In this document: in pieces, positions 23,749 through 30,993 of the stretch
Layout: each line of letters begins with the position of its first letter
Position numbering within the stretch: the stretch's first letter is position 1
DNA from: Bradyrhizobium sp. NAS96.2
Lineage (GTDB): Bacteria; Pseudomonadota; Alphaproteobacteria; Rhizobiales; Xanthobacteraceae
Direction: 5' to 3'
Length of the DNA: 33,576 nucleotides
Assembly (NCBI RefSeq): GCF_001908235.1
Contig: NZ_LGHK01000172.1
Coordinates: 1-33,576 of the forward strand
Notes under the pieces: generated by a model
What the model was told of the DNA's origin: nothing
Seen by the model: only the letters and a program-made list of their open reading frames with translations
Database searches by the model: none
Translations under genes and position numbers: made by a program

Positions 23749-24921
23749 ATGGCCGAGGCATATATCGTCGCCGCCGCTCGTACCGCGGGCGGCCGCAAGG
23801 GAGGGCGTCTGGCCGGCTGGCATCCGGCCGATCTGGCCGCGACCGTGCTCGATGCGCTGGTCGAACGCTCCGGCGCCGACCCGGCGCAGGTCGAGGACGT
23901 GATCATGGGCTGCGTGATGCAGACCGGCGAGCAATCCACCAACATCGCGCGCAACGCGGTGATGGCCTCCAAGCTGCCGGAGAGCGTGCCCGCCACCTCG
24001 ATCGACCGCCAGTGCGGCTCCTCGCAGCAGGCGCTGCACTTCGCGGCGCAGGCCGTGATGTCTGGCACCATGGACTGCGTGATCGCCGCCGGCGTGGAAT
24101 CGATGACCCGCGTGCCGATGGGGCTCGCCTCGTCGCTGCCGGCCAAGAACGGCTTCGGCCATTACAAGAGCCCGGGCATCGAGGCGAGATATCCCAACAT
24201 CGTCTTCAGCCAGTTCACCGGCGCGGAGATGATGGCCGAGAAGTACGGCCTGTCGAAGGATGAGCTCGACGAATATTCGTACAACAGCCATCAGCGCGCG
24301 ATCGCGGCGACGCAAGCCGGCCATTTCAAGGACGAGATCGTGCCGGTGAAGATCACCCGCGCCGACGGCTCGACCGACACCCACCACATCGATGAAGGCA
24401 TCCGCTTCGATGCCAGCCTCGACGGCATCAAGGGCGTCAAGCTGATCGCCGAGAATGGCAAGCTTACCGCGGCGAGCGCCAGCCAGATCTGCGACGGCGC
24501 CTCCGGCGTGATGGTCGTCAACGAGAAGGGCCTGAAGGCGCTCGGCGTCAAGCCGATGGCGCGCATCCATCATCTCACCATGATGGGCGGCGACCCCGTG
24601 ATCATGCTGGAAGCGCCGCTGCCGGCGACCCAGCGCGCGCTGCAGAAGGCCGGGATGAAAATCGACGACATCGACCTGTTCGAGGTCAACGAGGCCTTCG
24701 CCTCGGTGCCGACCGCGTGGCTGAAGACCACCGGCGCCGATCCGGCCCGGCTCAACGTCAATGGCGGCGCGATCGCACTCGGCCATCCGCTCGGCGGCTC
24801 CGGCACCAAGCTGATGACGACGCTGTTGCATGCCCTGAAGCAGCGCAACAAGCGCTACGGCCTGCAGACCATGTGCGAAGGCGGCGGCATGGCCAACGTC
24901 ACGATTGTCGAGCGGCTGTAA
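23749..24921 (+). CDS. Acetyl-CoA C-acetyltransferase (thiolase)
   Basis: This 390-residue thiolase has all catalytic residues: nucleophile Cys89 (SIDRQCGSSQQAL), His346 (GHPLGGSGTK) and Cys376 (TMCEGGGMAN). NEAFASVPTAW and the N-terminal AEAYIVAAARTAGG are typical of degradative thiolases. The ATG at 23749 has GGGAG seven bases upstream; the open frame extends back to 23677 without signals. It cleaves 3-ketoacyl-CoA to acetyl- or propionyl-CoA plus a shortened acyl-CoA and completes the beta-oxidation set encoded divergently. It precedes an acyl-CoA synthetase gene in the same direction. Confidence 0.95.
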   Translation: MAEAYIVAAARTAGGRKGGRLAGWHPADLAATVLDALVERSGADPAQVEDVIMGCVMQTGEQSTNIARNAVMASKLPESVPATSIDRQCGSSQQALHFAAQAVMSGTMDCVIAAGVESMTRVPMGLASSLPAKNGFGHYKSPGIEARYPNIVFSQFTGAEMMAEKYGLSKDELDEYSYNSHQRAIAATQAGHFKDEIVPVKITRADGSTDTHHIDEGIRFDASLDGIKGVKLIAENGKLTAASASQICDGASGVMVVNEKGLKALGVKPMARIHHLTMMGGDPVIMLEAPLPATQRALQKAGMKIDDIDLFEVNEAFASVPTAWLKTTGADPARLNVNGGAIALGHPLGGSGTKLMTTLLHALKQRNKRYGLQTMCEGGGMANVTIVERL

Positions 24922-24963
24922 GAAGCGTCTGCAAGAGAGGCCGCAAGAGCGTCCACACAAAAG

Positions 24964-25109
24964 GTGTCGTCCCGGCCTTGAGCCGGGACCCATAACCACA
25001 GGTCGATGTGGTTATGCCGGGCTGCGGCCCCAACTCATTTCAACAAATAAGAACGGTGGTTATGGGTCCCTGCTCCCGTGCGCGATTGCGCACTAGGCAG
25101 GGACGACCA
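24964..25109. repeat. Palindromic intergenic repeat, GTCCCGGC type
   Basis: GTGTCGTCCCGGCCTTGAG and the right end CTAGGCAGGGACGACCAC are partly inverted copies. GGGACCCATAACCAC (left) pairs with GTGGTTATGGGTCCC (right) perfectly. CCACAGGTCGATGTGG forms an inner stem. The element separates thiolase and acyl-CoA synthetase, and its right edge is about 10 bp from the Shine-Dalgarno of the latter. Confidence 0.78.
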
Positions 25110-25129
25110 CCTTGTTTGAGGAAACGTCT

Positions 25130-26674
25130 GTGACCCATCCGTCGATCCACGCGCGTAACCACCCGAACAAGATCGCCTACCAGATGGCGGCGTCCGGCAA
25201 GGCGATCACCTATCGCGAGCTCGACGAGCTCTCGAACCAGGGCGCGCATCTGTTCCGCTCGCTCGGCCTGAAGGCGGGCGACCACATCGCGCTGCTGATG
25301 GAAAACCGCCTCGCCTTCATGGAGATCTGCTGGGCTGCGCAGCGCTCAGGGCTCTACTACACGGCGATCAGCCGTTACCTCACGGAAGAGGAGATCGCCT
25401 ACATCATCAAGGACTGCGGCGCCAAGGTGTTCATCACCACGCCACAGTGTGCCGACAAGGTGAAGGGCCTGATCAAGGGCGAGGCGGCCGAGCCACTGTT
25501 CTATATGATGGACGAGCCAGCGCCCGGCTTCCGCTCCTATGACAAGGAGGCCGCCGCGCAGCCGACCACGCCGGTTGCCGACGAGGTCGCCGGCTACGAC
25601 ATGCTGTATTCCTCCGGCACCACCGGCCGCCCCAAGGGCATCAAGAAGGAGTTCGAGGGCAACCGGATCGACGTGCCGAACCCGTTCCTGCGGATCCTCA
25701 CCGCCGACATGTGCGGCATGAATGCCGACAGCATCTATCTGTCGCCGGCGCCGCTCTATCACGCGGCTCCCCTGCGCTTCAACATGATGGCAACGGTGCT
25801 GGGCGGCACCTCCGTCATCATGGAGCACTTCGACGCCGAGGAATTCCTGAAGCAGGTCGAGAAGCACAAGGTGACGCAGTCGCAGCTGGTGCCGACGATG
25901 TTCGTGCGCATGCTGAAGCTGCCCGACGAGGTGCGCGCCCGCTACAAGGTGTCCTCGCTGAAGGGCGCGATCCACGCCGCGGCGCCCTGCCCGGTCGACG
26001 TCAAGGCCAAGATGATCGACTGGTGGGGACCGATCCTGATCGAGTATTACGCCGGCTCCGAGGGCAACGGCGTCACCGTCTCGACCTCGCAGCAATGGCT
26101 GACCCATCGCGGCACGGTCGGCCGCGCCGTGGTCGGCAAGGTCAAGATCCTCGACGAGAACGAGGAGGAGGCACCCACGGGGCAGATCGGGCAGGTCTAT
26201 TTCGCCGACGCGCCTGTTTTCAGCTATCACAACGATCCCGAGAAGACGAAGAAGGCCTACAACGCCAAGGGCTGGTCGACGCTCGGCGACGTCGGCTATC
26301 TCGATGAAGAGGGCTTCCTCTATCTCACCGACCGCAAGAGCTACATGATCATCTCCGGCGGCGTGAACATCTATCCGCAGGAGACCGAGGACGTGCTGAT
26401 CACGCACCCTGCGGTCTCCGACGTCGCGGTGTTCGGCGTGCCGAACGAGGAGATGGGCGAAGAGGTCAAGGCCGTGGTGCAACCGCACGACATCGCCAAG
26501 GCCGGCAAGGAGCTCGAAGCCGAGCTGATCGCGTTCTGCCGCCAGCATCTGTCGCCGATCAAATGCCCGAAGAGCATCGACTTCGAGCAGGAGCTGCCGC
26601 GCACGCCAACCGGGAAACTGGTGAAGCGCCATCTGCGCGACCGCTATTGGCCGAAAGCTCCCGCCAAGGCGTGA
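25130..26674 (+). CDS. Acyl-CoA synthetase (AMP-forming ligase)
   Basis: This 514-residue ANL-superfamily ligase is distinct from the feruloyl-CoA-synthase-like one at 19199. Motifs are YSSGTTGRPKGIKKE (P-loop), EYYAGSEGNG (acyl/adenine site), the hinge LTDRKSYMIISGGVNIYPQE and the terminal PRTPTGKLVKRHLRD with the catalytic Lys. I start it at GTG 25130 because GAGGA lies seven bases upstream and the domain begins at once (THPSIHARNHPNKIAY). A TTG at 25112 lies too close to the repeat. Members act on fatty, steroid side-chain or cyclic acids; the exact acid is unknown. It is downstream of the thiolase, probably under the same promoter. Confidence 0.92.
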   Translation: MTHPSIHARNHPNKIAYQMAASGKAITYRELDELSNQGAHLFRSLGLKAGDHIALLMENRLAFMEICWAAQRSGLYYTAISRYLTEEEIAYIIKDCGAKVFITTPQCADKVKGLIKGEAAEPLFYMMDEPAPGFRSYDKEAAAQPTTPVADEVAGYDMLYSSGTTGRPKGIKKEFEGNRIDVPNPFLRILTADMCGMNADSIYLSPAPLYHAAPLRFNMMATVLGGTSVIMEHFDAEEFLKQVEKHKVTQSQLVPTMFVRMLKLPDEVRARYKVSSLKGAIHAAAPCPVDVKAKMIDWWGPILIEYYAGSEGNGVTVSTSQQWLTHRGTVGRAVVGKVKILDENEEEAPTGQIGQVYFADAPVFSYHNDPEKTKKAYNAKGWSTLGDVGYLDEEGFLYLTDRKSYMIISGGVNIYPQETEDVLITHPAVSDVAVFGVPNEEMGEEVKAVVQPHDIAKAGKELEAELIAFCRQHLSPIKCPKSIDFEQELPRTPTGKLVKRHLRDRYWPKAPAKA

Positions 26675-26680
26675 CGCGCC

Positions 26681-26733
26681 TCACCCTCCCCTGGAGGGGA
26701 CGCCTCTTATCCTCCCCTGGAGGGGGAGGGTGA
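26681..26733. repeat. Short palindromic intergenic repeat, CCCTCCCCTGG type
   Basis: TCACCCTCCCCTGGAGGGG and CCTCCCCTGGAGGGGGAGG stand next to each other and each folds on itself. The outer ends TCACCCTCCC/GGGAGGGTGA are perfect inverted copies. It sits between two converging genes and could end both transcripts. Confidence 0.72.
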
Positions 26734-26787
26734 AGCGTGCATGGGGATGCCGCTTGTGCCCAGCCCGCCGACTTTGCTGACCCAGAC

Positions 26788-27294
26788 CTACAATTCCGCC
26801 GCCGGCTCGCAGGCGGCGGAGGCCGCGGCACGCAGATGCAGCTGGCCGTGCTTGCCTGATGCCGTGGTGGTCCACTGTGCATCGATCTGCTGCAAATCCT
26901 CCGACAGCTTGCCGCGATGGCTGCCGTCGGTCTCGAACGCTCCGCCGTCGTCCGGCGATCGCTCGAAGATCTCGACCTCGAGGTCGGACAGCCGGATGAA
27001 CATCCGCACGCCGATCTTGGTCACGTGGCGGTCGACTTCATATGAACCGCAGCCGCGCGCTTCGGCATTCTGCTCGTTCAGGGCCTGCACCATGTCGAAG
27101 GTGATGATGACGTTCTGCACCGTGTTGTCGCCGTCCCACAGGAATTCGCCGATATAGGCGCGCGGCAGTTTTTCGGTGAGCTGCTTGATGTCGGCGGCGC
27201 GCACGGCCGAAATCAGCACGAGGCTCGCGGCCACGATCGTCAGACCGAGACGCGCCATCCAGCCGGGCAGCTCTGCAATCCTCGCGTGGCGCAT
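26788..27294 (-). CDS. Secreted protein of unknown function
   Basis: This 168-residue protein has an N-terminal signal sequence (LGLTIVAASLVLISAVRA, cleavage near residue 34). The mature domain is about 130 residues, rich in beta-strands, with two cysteines (82 and about 161) that may pair. Segments include YIGEFLWDGDNTVQNVIITF, then YEVDRHVTKIGVRMFI. No membrane anchor follows the signal, so it should be periplasmic. A start at the second Met (residue 13) would also work. It is divergent from the epoxide-hydrolase-like gene over 103 bp. I do not recognise the family. Confidence 0.68.
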   Translation of the reverse strand: MRHARIAELPGWMARLGLTIVAASLVLISAVRAADIKQLTEKLPRAYIGEFLWDGDNTVQNVIITFDMVQALNEQNAEARGCGSYEVDRHVTKIGVRMFIRLSDLEVEIFERSPDDGGAFETDGSHRGKLSEDLQQIDAQWTTTASGKHGQLHLRAAASAACEPAAEL

Positions 27295-27323
27295 GCGGTA
27301 TGCATCCCCTGGGCAATGTTGCT

Positions 27324-27337
27324 ATTGTCAGAACAAT
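27324..27337. promoter_or_regulatory. Short inverted repeat in divergent gap
   Basis: ATTGT-CAGA-ACAAT has perfect 5-base arms. It lies between the secreted protein gene (minus) and the alpha/beta hydrolase gene (plus), 60 bp before the latter. It could be an operator but is short enough to occur by chance. Confidence 0.25.
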
Positions 27338-27397
27338 GACCGCCAGCATACAGCCAAATGCGCTGGTTGTGCGGCAATGCCCAACAGGTGATCTCAG

Positions 27398-28546
27398 ATG
27401 GAAGCCCTCCCCGACGTCCCGCTCCCTTCCACCATCCGCTCGCGTTATGTCGACGGGATCAACGGCCTCACCATGCATGTGCTGGAGGCTGGCTTCGAGA
27501 CGTCAGGCCGTCCCTGCCTGCTGCTGCTGCACGGCTTTCCGGAGCTGGCGTTTTCCTGGCGCAAGGTGATGCCGAAGCTCGCCGCTGCCGGCTATCACGT
27601 GATCGCGCCAGACCAGCGCGGCTATGGCCGCACCACCGGCTGGAGCGCGGATTATGACGGCGATCTCGCATCATTCCGCCTGCCCAACCTGGTGCGCGAT
27701 GCGCTTGGGCTGGTCGCGGCGTTCGGCTACAGCCACGTCGCTGCGGTGATCGGGCACGATTTCGGCTCGTCGGTCGCGGCGTGGTGCGCGTTGATCCGGC
27801 CCGACGTGTTCCGCACGGTCGTGATGATGAGCGCGCCGTTCTCGGGCCCGCCGTCGTTGCCGTTCAACACCGCCAACGAACCGGCAAGGCCCGCGACTGA
27901 CGACCCCGTGCATCGCGAGCTCGCCGCGCTGCCGCGTCCGCGCAAGCACTACCAATGGTACTATTCGACGTATCAGGCGAATGACGACATGCATCGCGCC
28001 CCGCAGGGCGTGCACGACTTCCTGCGCGCCTACTACCATCACAAGAGCGCGGACTGGAAAGACAACAAACCCTACCGACTGGAGTCATGGTCGGCGGGCG
28101 AACTGGCAAAGCTGCCGACCTACTATGTGATGGATCTCGCCAAGGACATGGCCGCGACGGTCGCCGAACAGATGCCGTCTCGCGCAGCGATCGCCGCCAA
28201 CAGCTGGCTGCCGGACCACGAGCTTGCCTATTACAGCGCCGAGTATCGGCGCACCGGATTCCAGGGCGGGCTGCAATGGTACCGCTGCGGCACCTCGGGT
28301 GCGTTCACGGCGGAATTGCAGACCTGGAGCGGCCGTACCATCGACCAGCCGTCGGCGTTCATCTCGGGCAAGCAGGATTGGGGCACCTATCAGCGGCCCG
28401 GCGTGTTCGAGGCGATGCAGACCAAGGCCTGTACCAAAATGATCGGTTGCCATCTGGTCGGCGGCGCCGGCCACTGGGTGCAGCAGGAACAGCCCGATGA
28501 AGTGGGCCGGTTGCTGCTTCAGTTCCTCGCGCGCGCGGCGCAGTGA
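27398..28546 (+). CDS. Alpha/beta hydrolase, epoxide hydrolase-like
   Basis: This 382-residue alpha/beta-hydrolase has the epoxide-hydrolase/haloalkane dehalogenase features: oxyanion motif HGFPE (45-49), PDQRGYGRT (71-79), nucleophile Asp121 in GHDFGSSVA, and catalytic His359 in GGAGHWVQQEQP. The lid is large and Tyr-rich (YQWYYSTYQAND, DFLRAYYHHKS), consistent with the Tyr residues that polarise an epoxide ring. No signal peptide is seen. AGGTGA precedes the ATG by six bases. The Asp nucleophile argues against an esterase. Substrate unknown. Confidence 0.88.
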   Translation: MEALPDVPLPSTIRSRYVDGINGLTMHVLEAGFETSGRPCLLLLHGFPELAFSWRKVMPKLAAAGYHVIAPDQRGYGRTTGWSADYDGDLASFRLPNLVRDALGLVAAFGYSHVAAVIGHDFGSSVAAWCALIRPDVFRTVVMMSAPFSGPPSLPFNTANEPARPATDDPVHRELAALPRPRKHYQWYYSTYQANDDMHRAPQGVHDFLRAYYHHKSADWKDNKPYRLESWSAGELAKLPTYYVMDLAKDMAATVAEQMPSRAAIAANSWLPDHELAYYSAEYRRTGFQGGLQWYRCGTSGAFTAELQTWSGRTIDQPSAFISGKQDWGTYQRPGVFEAMQTKACTKMIGCHLVGGAGHWVQQEQPDEVGRLLLQFLARAAQ

Positions 28547-28594
28547 CGGGCTGACGCAAGAAGAAATCTCCGGGAAATCGTCGGGACATTTCCG

Positions 28595-28619
28595 GGAACA
28601 TTCCATGGAACCTGGCGTT
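28595..28619 (+). promoter_or_regulatory. EcfG-type general-stress promoter of the His-rich protein gene
   Basis: GGAAC (28595-28599), exactly 16 bases, then CGTT (28616-28619) is a perfect match to the alphaproteobacterial EcfG consensus GGAAC-N16/17-CGTT. Transcription would start near 28626, giving a leader of about 38 bases with GGAGGAGG before ATG 28664. The area also holds TTCCGGGAA and TTCCATGGAA palindromes. Confidence 0.7.
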
Positions 28620-28663
28620 GCAGTCAGCCGGTCTTGTCCGGCGGACCGACCTGGAGGAGGACT

Positions 28664-29041
28664 ATGGAAAAGAAGATTGCCGGATTGTTGGGAGCGGTCG
28701 CATCGCTGGGCGCGCTCGGGGCCGCGCAGGCTGCGCCGGCACCCGCGCCGACCGACGTACTGCAAGCGAACTCCTACGCAGAACTGCTGGAGCCGATCAC
28801 TAACGCCTCGGCAAAGCTGCAAGCCCTGGACGAGGCGACGCCTCCCCCGGCGCGCGAGACCGTCCAACTCGCGCAGTTCTATCACCACCACCATCATCAC
28901 CATCACCACCACCATGGCTACTATCGCGGCTATGATCGTGGCTACGGACCTCCGGTCATCGTGGTGCCGCGCTATCGGCGATACCATCACCATCATCACC
29001 ACCACCATCATCACCACAGCTTCTATCGGCGCGACTACTGA
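28664..29041 (+). CDS. Periplasmic histidine-rich protein with two runs of 11 His
   Basis: This 125-residue protein has a signal peptide (MEKKIAGLLGAVASLGALG, cleavage near AQA, residue 23). A helical segment follows (YAELLEPITNASAKLQALDE), then two tracts of exactly 11 histidines (residues 74-84 and 108-118) separated by a Tyr/Gly/Arg spacer with PPVIVVPRYRR. The tail is SFYRRDY. His runs of this kind bind Ni, Zn, Cu or Co. The start ATG 28664 has GGAGGAGG just upstream; an earlier in-frame TTG at 28634 has no signal. It has its own EcfG-type promoter and a strong terminator. A metal buffer or sensor in the envelope under general stress is my inference. Confidence 0.82.
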   Translation: MEKKIAGLLGAVASLGALGAAQAAPAPAPTDVLQANSYAELLEPITNASAKLQALDEATPPPARETVQLAQFYHHHHHHHHHHHGYYRGYDRGYGPPVIVVPRYRRYHHHHHHHHHHHSFYRRDY

Positions 29042-29065
29042 GCCGCGGCGGTTGGGCGATACGAC

Positions 29066-29093
29066 AACGGGGCCTGCGGGCCCCGTTTGTTTT
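29066..29093 (+). terminator. Rho-independent terminator
   Basis: AACGGGGCC and GGCCCCGTT form a perfect 9-bp stem with loop TGCG, running into TTTGTTTT. It starts 24 bp after the His-rich protein stop and lies between that gene and the opposing gene ending at 29117. Confidence 0.85.
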
Positions 29094-29116
29094 GCCTGCA
29101 GCGATGCGACTGCGCC

Positions 29117-29839
29117 TCAGGTCCCTCGCGCCTTCTCCTTGGCGGCGCGGTGGAGATGGCGATAGGTGCCGTCGAACACCGTGTCGGTCGACGAGGTCCA
29201 TTCGGTGCCGGCGGCCAGTTTGGGCCGATTGCTGTAGATGCGGCGCGCCTGCAATTCGCGCTCGGCGGCTTCTTCCTCGCCCATCGGCTCGAGCTGGAAA
29301 TCCGCCTCTTCCGGAATCACGATGATCTGCGCGAACGGCTCATTCGGCCGGAAGATGTGCGTGCGTCCTTCCACCGGTGCCTTGAACACACAGAAGAACA
29401 TCATCGGCCACCAGTTACGGATCAGCGCCGGAACGGCGATCGGCACGGTGTCGGTACGGTCGGTGTAGAAGCGCGGATGCGGCTCGGTGCGCACCGCCAT
29501 GCCCGGTTCGACCTTGAGGTCGAGCAAGATCTGATAGGTGTAGAACGTGTCGCCAAAATTCCGGAACGGCGGCCACTGCACGCCGCTGTCCGGCGGCTCG
29601 CCCCAATCTGCATCGAGGTGCAACCGGCCGTCGCGCGTGGTGACGTGCAGCTCGAAGGCGTAGGGGTAGAACAACTCGATCCCATACTGCGCGCCTTCCG
29701 AGAACGGCACGCAGTGCCAGACCTGCTCGCGTGAACCGTCGGTGCGCGGCTCGCGTCCTCCCGCCCAGCCCGGAATCTCGAGCTTGGTCCGCCGCGGTGC
29801 CAGGCGTGGATCGTTCAGGCGATATTTGACCGTGCTCAT
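29117..29839 (-). CDS. Protein of unknown function, EcfG-promoter controlled
   Basis: This 240-residue soluble protein has no signal peptide. It is rich in aromatic residues: YGIELFYPYAFELHV, WPPFRNFGDTFYTYQI, LIRNWWPMMFFCVFK, HIFRPNEPFAQIIVIP. It ends in a charged helix (EEEAAERELQARRIYSN). The pattern reminds me of the DUF6065-type proteins, but I cannot confirm this by search. ATG 29839 has GGAGA about four bases upstream. A perfect EcfG promoter lies at 29870-29894 on the same strand, and it converges with the His-rich gene, which has one too. General-stress expression is therefore likely; the activity is unknown. Confidence 0.78.
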   Translation of the reverse strand: MSTVKYRLNDPRLAPRRTKLEIPGWAGGREPRTDGSREQVWHCVPFSEGAQYGIELFYPYAFELHVTTRDGRLHLDADWGEPPDSGVQWPPFRNFGDTFYTYQILLDLKVEPGMAVRTEPHPRFYTDRTDTVPIAVPALIRNWWPMMFFCVFKAPVEGRTHIFRPNEPFAQIIVIPEEADFQLEPMGEEEAAERELQARRIYSNRPKLAAGTEWTSSTDTVFDGTYRHLHRAAKEKARGT

Positions 29840-29869
29840 AGAGTCTCCGCAGTTCAGGACCGGAACTCG

Positions 29870-29894
29870 AACGGGCGCGAGATCGCCTGGTTCC
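29870..29894 (-). promoter_or_regulatory. EcfG-type general-stress promoter of the 29117-29839 gene
   Basis: Read on the minus strand: GGAAC (29894-29890), 16 bases, CGTT (29873-29870). This is a perfect GGAAC-N16-CGTT match. The start of transcription would fall near 29862, about 23 bases before the ATG at 29839. Confidence 0.7.
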
Positions 29895-29937
29895 CCTGTT
29901 CGTGATCAAAAACGCAACGAAGGCAAGGCCCTTTGGA

Positions 29938-29966
29938 TTGACCACGGCATCGCCAGCCAATATTAG
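29938..29966 (+). promoter_or_regulatory. Sigma70-type promoter of mbfA
   Basis: TTGACC (29938-29943), 17 bases, TATTAG (29961-29966) match 5/6 and 4/6 of the consensus at ideal spacing. Transcription would start near 29973. The -10 box overlaps the Irr box, so binding there would block initiation. Confidence 0.55.
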
Positions 29967-29983
29967 AATTATTCTAATTCTAA
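29963..29983. promoter_or_regulatory. Iron control element (Irr box) upstream of mbfA
   Basis: TTAGAA-TTA-TTCTAA (29963-29977) is a perfect inverted repeat of the ICE type bound by Irr in rhizobia. A second TTCTAA half-site follows directly (29978-29983). The known Bradyrhizobium mbfA gene is repressed by Irr in low iron, which agrees with this position over the -10 box. Confidence 0.75.
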
Positions 29984-30005
29984 GTTGGATAAAGAAAGCG
30001 CTGCC

Positions 30006-30977
30006 GTGAAGAATTTCGCCGATCTGACCGAGCGCGAGGTGCTGGCGGTCGCGATTGCCTCCGAGGAGGAGGATAGCCGCATCTATATGTCCTTCGCCGA
30101 GGACCTCGCCGGCCGTTATCCCGATACCGCAAAGATCTTCGAGGAGATGGCGGAGGAGGAGCGCGGCCATCGCCACCGGCTGCTCGAAACCTACGAGCAG
30201 CGCTTCGGCCCGCATCTGCCGCCGATCCGGCGCGAGGATGTCAAAGGCTTCCTACGCCGGCGTCCGATCTGGCTGACCAAGAACCTGCCGCTCGACACCA
30301 TCCGCAAGGAAGTCGAGACCATGGAGCTCGAAGCCGAGCGCTTCTATGCCAAGGCGGCGGAGAAGGCCGAAGATACCGGCGTACGCCGCCTGCTCGGCGA
30401 TCTCGCCGAGGAGGAGAAGGGCCACGAGAAACTCGCGGTCAAGCTGACCGGCGACATCCTCAAGCCCGACGTGCGCGCCGAGGAAGACCGCACGCGGCGG
30501 CGGATGTTCGTGTTGCAATATGTGCAGCCGGGCCTTGCCGGATTGATGGACGGCTCGGTCTCGACGCTGGCGCCGCTGTTCGCCGCCGCCTTCGCCACCC
30601 ATCACAACTGGCAGACCTTCCTGGTCGGCCTCGCCGCCTCGATCGGCGCCGGCATCAGCATGGGCTTTGCCGAAGCATTGTCCGACGACGGCTCGCTGAC
30701 CGGCCGCGGCTCGCCCTGGCTGCGCGGCCTGACCTGCGGATTGATGACGACGCTCGGCGGCCTCGGCCACACCATTCCCTATCTCGTGCCCGATGCCTGG
30801 CCGAATGCATTCTGGATTGCGACCGCGATCGCAGGAATCGTGGTGTTCTTCGAATTGTGGGCGATCGCCTTCATCCGCTCGCGCTACATGGACACGCCGT
30901 TCCTGCAGGCGGTGTTCCAGATCGTGCTCGGCGGCGCGATCGTGCTCGCGGTCGGCATCTTGATCGGCGCGGCGTAG
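30006..30977 (+). CDS. mbfA: Membrane-bound ferritin-like iron exporter MbfA
   Basis: This 323-residue protein has an N-terminal ferritin-like/rubrerythrin domain (about 1-150) and a C-terminal VIT1/Ccc1-like membrane domain (about 165-323; LAGLMDGSVSTLAPLFA and AGISMGFAEALS). I chose GTG 30006. It gives the usual start MKNFADLTERE and puts di-iron-site glutamates at 20 and 107, the numbers I recall from work on the B. japonicum protein. TTG 29985 would sit only about 12 bases after the predicted transcription start. MbfA exports iron from the cytosol across the inner membrane and protects against iron and peroxide stress. Upstream lies an Irr box; a barrel protein gene follows after 16 bp. 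Confidence 0.93.
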   Translation: MKNFADLTEREVLAVAIASEEEDSRIYMSFAEDLAGRYPDTAKIFEEMAEEERGHRHRLLETYEQRFGPHLPPIRREDVKGFLRRRPIWLTKNLPLDTIRKEVETMELEAERFYAKAAEKAEDTGVRRLLGDLAEEEKGHEKLAVKLTGDILKPDVRAEEDRTRRRMFVLQYVQPGLAGLMDGSVSTLAPLFAAAFATHHNWQTFLVGLAASIGAGISMGFAEALSDDGSLTGRGSPWLRGLTCGLMTTLGGLGHTIPYLVPDAWPNAFWIATAIAGIVVFFELWAIAFIRSRYMDTPFLQAVFQIVLGGAIVLAVGILIGAA

Positions 30978-30993
30978 GACGGCGAGGTCAGCG

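Noticed and set aside
29985..30005. TTG start of mbfA
   Set aside because: It adds seven residues before the conserved MKNFADL start and lies only about 12 bases after the predicted transcription start, with no ribosome site.
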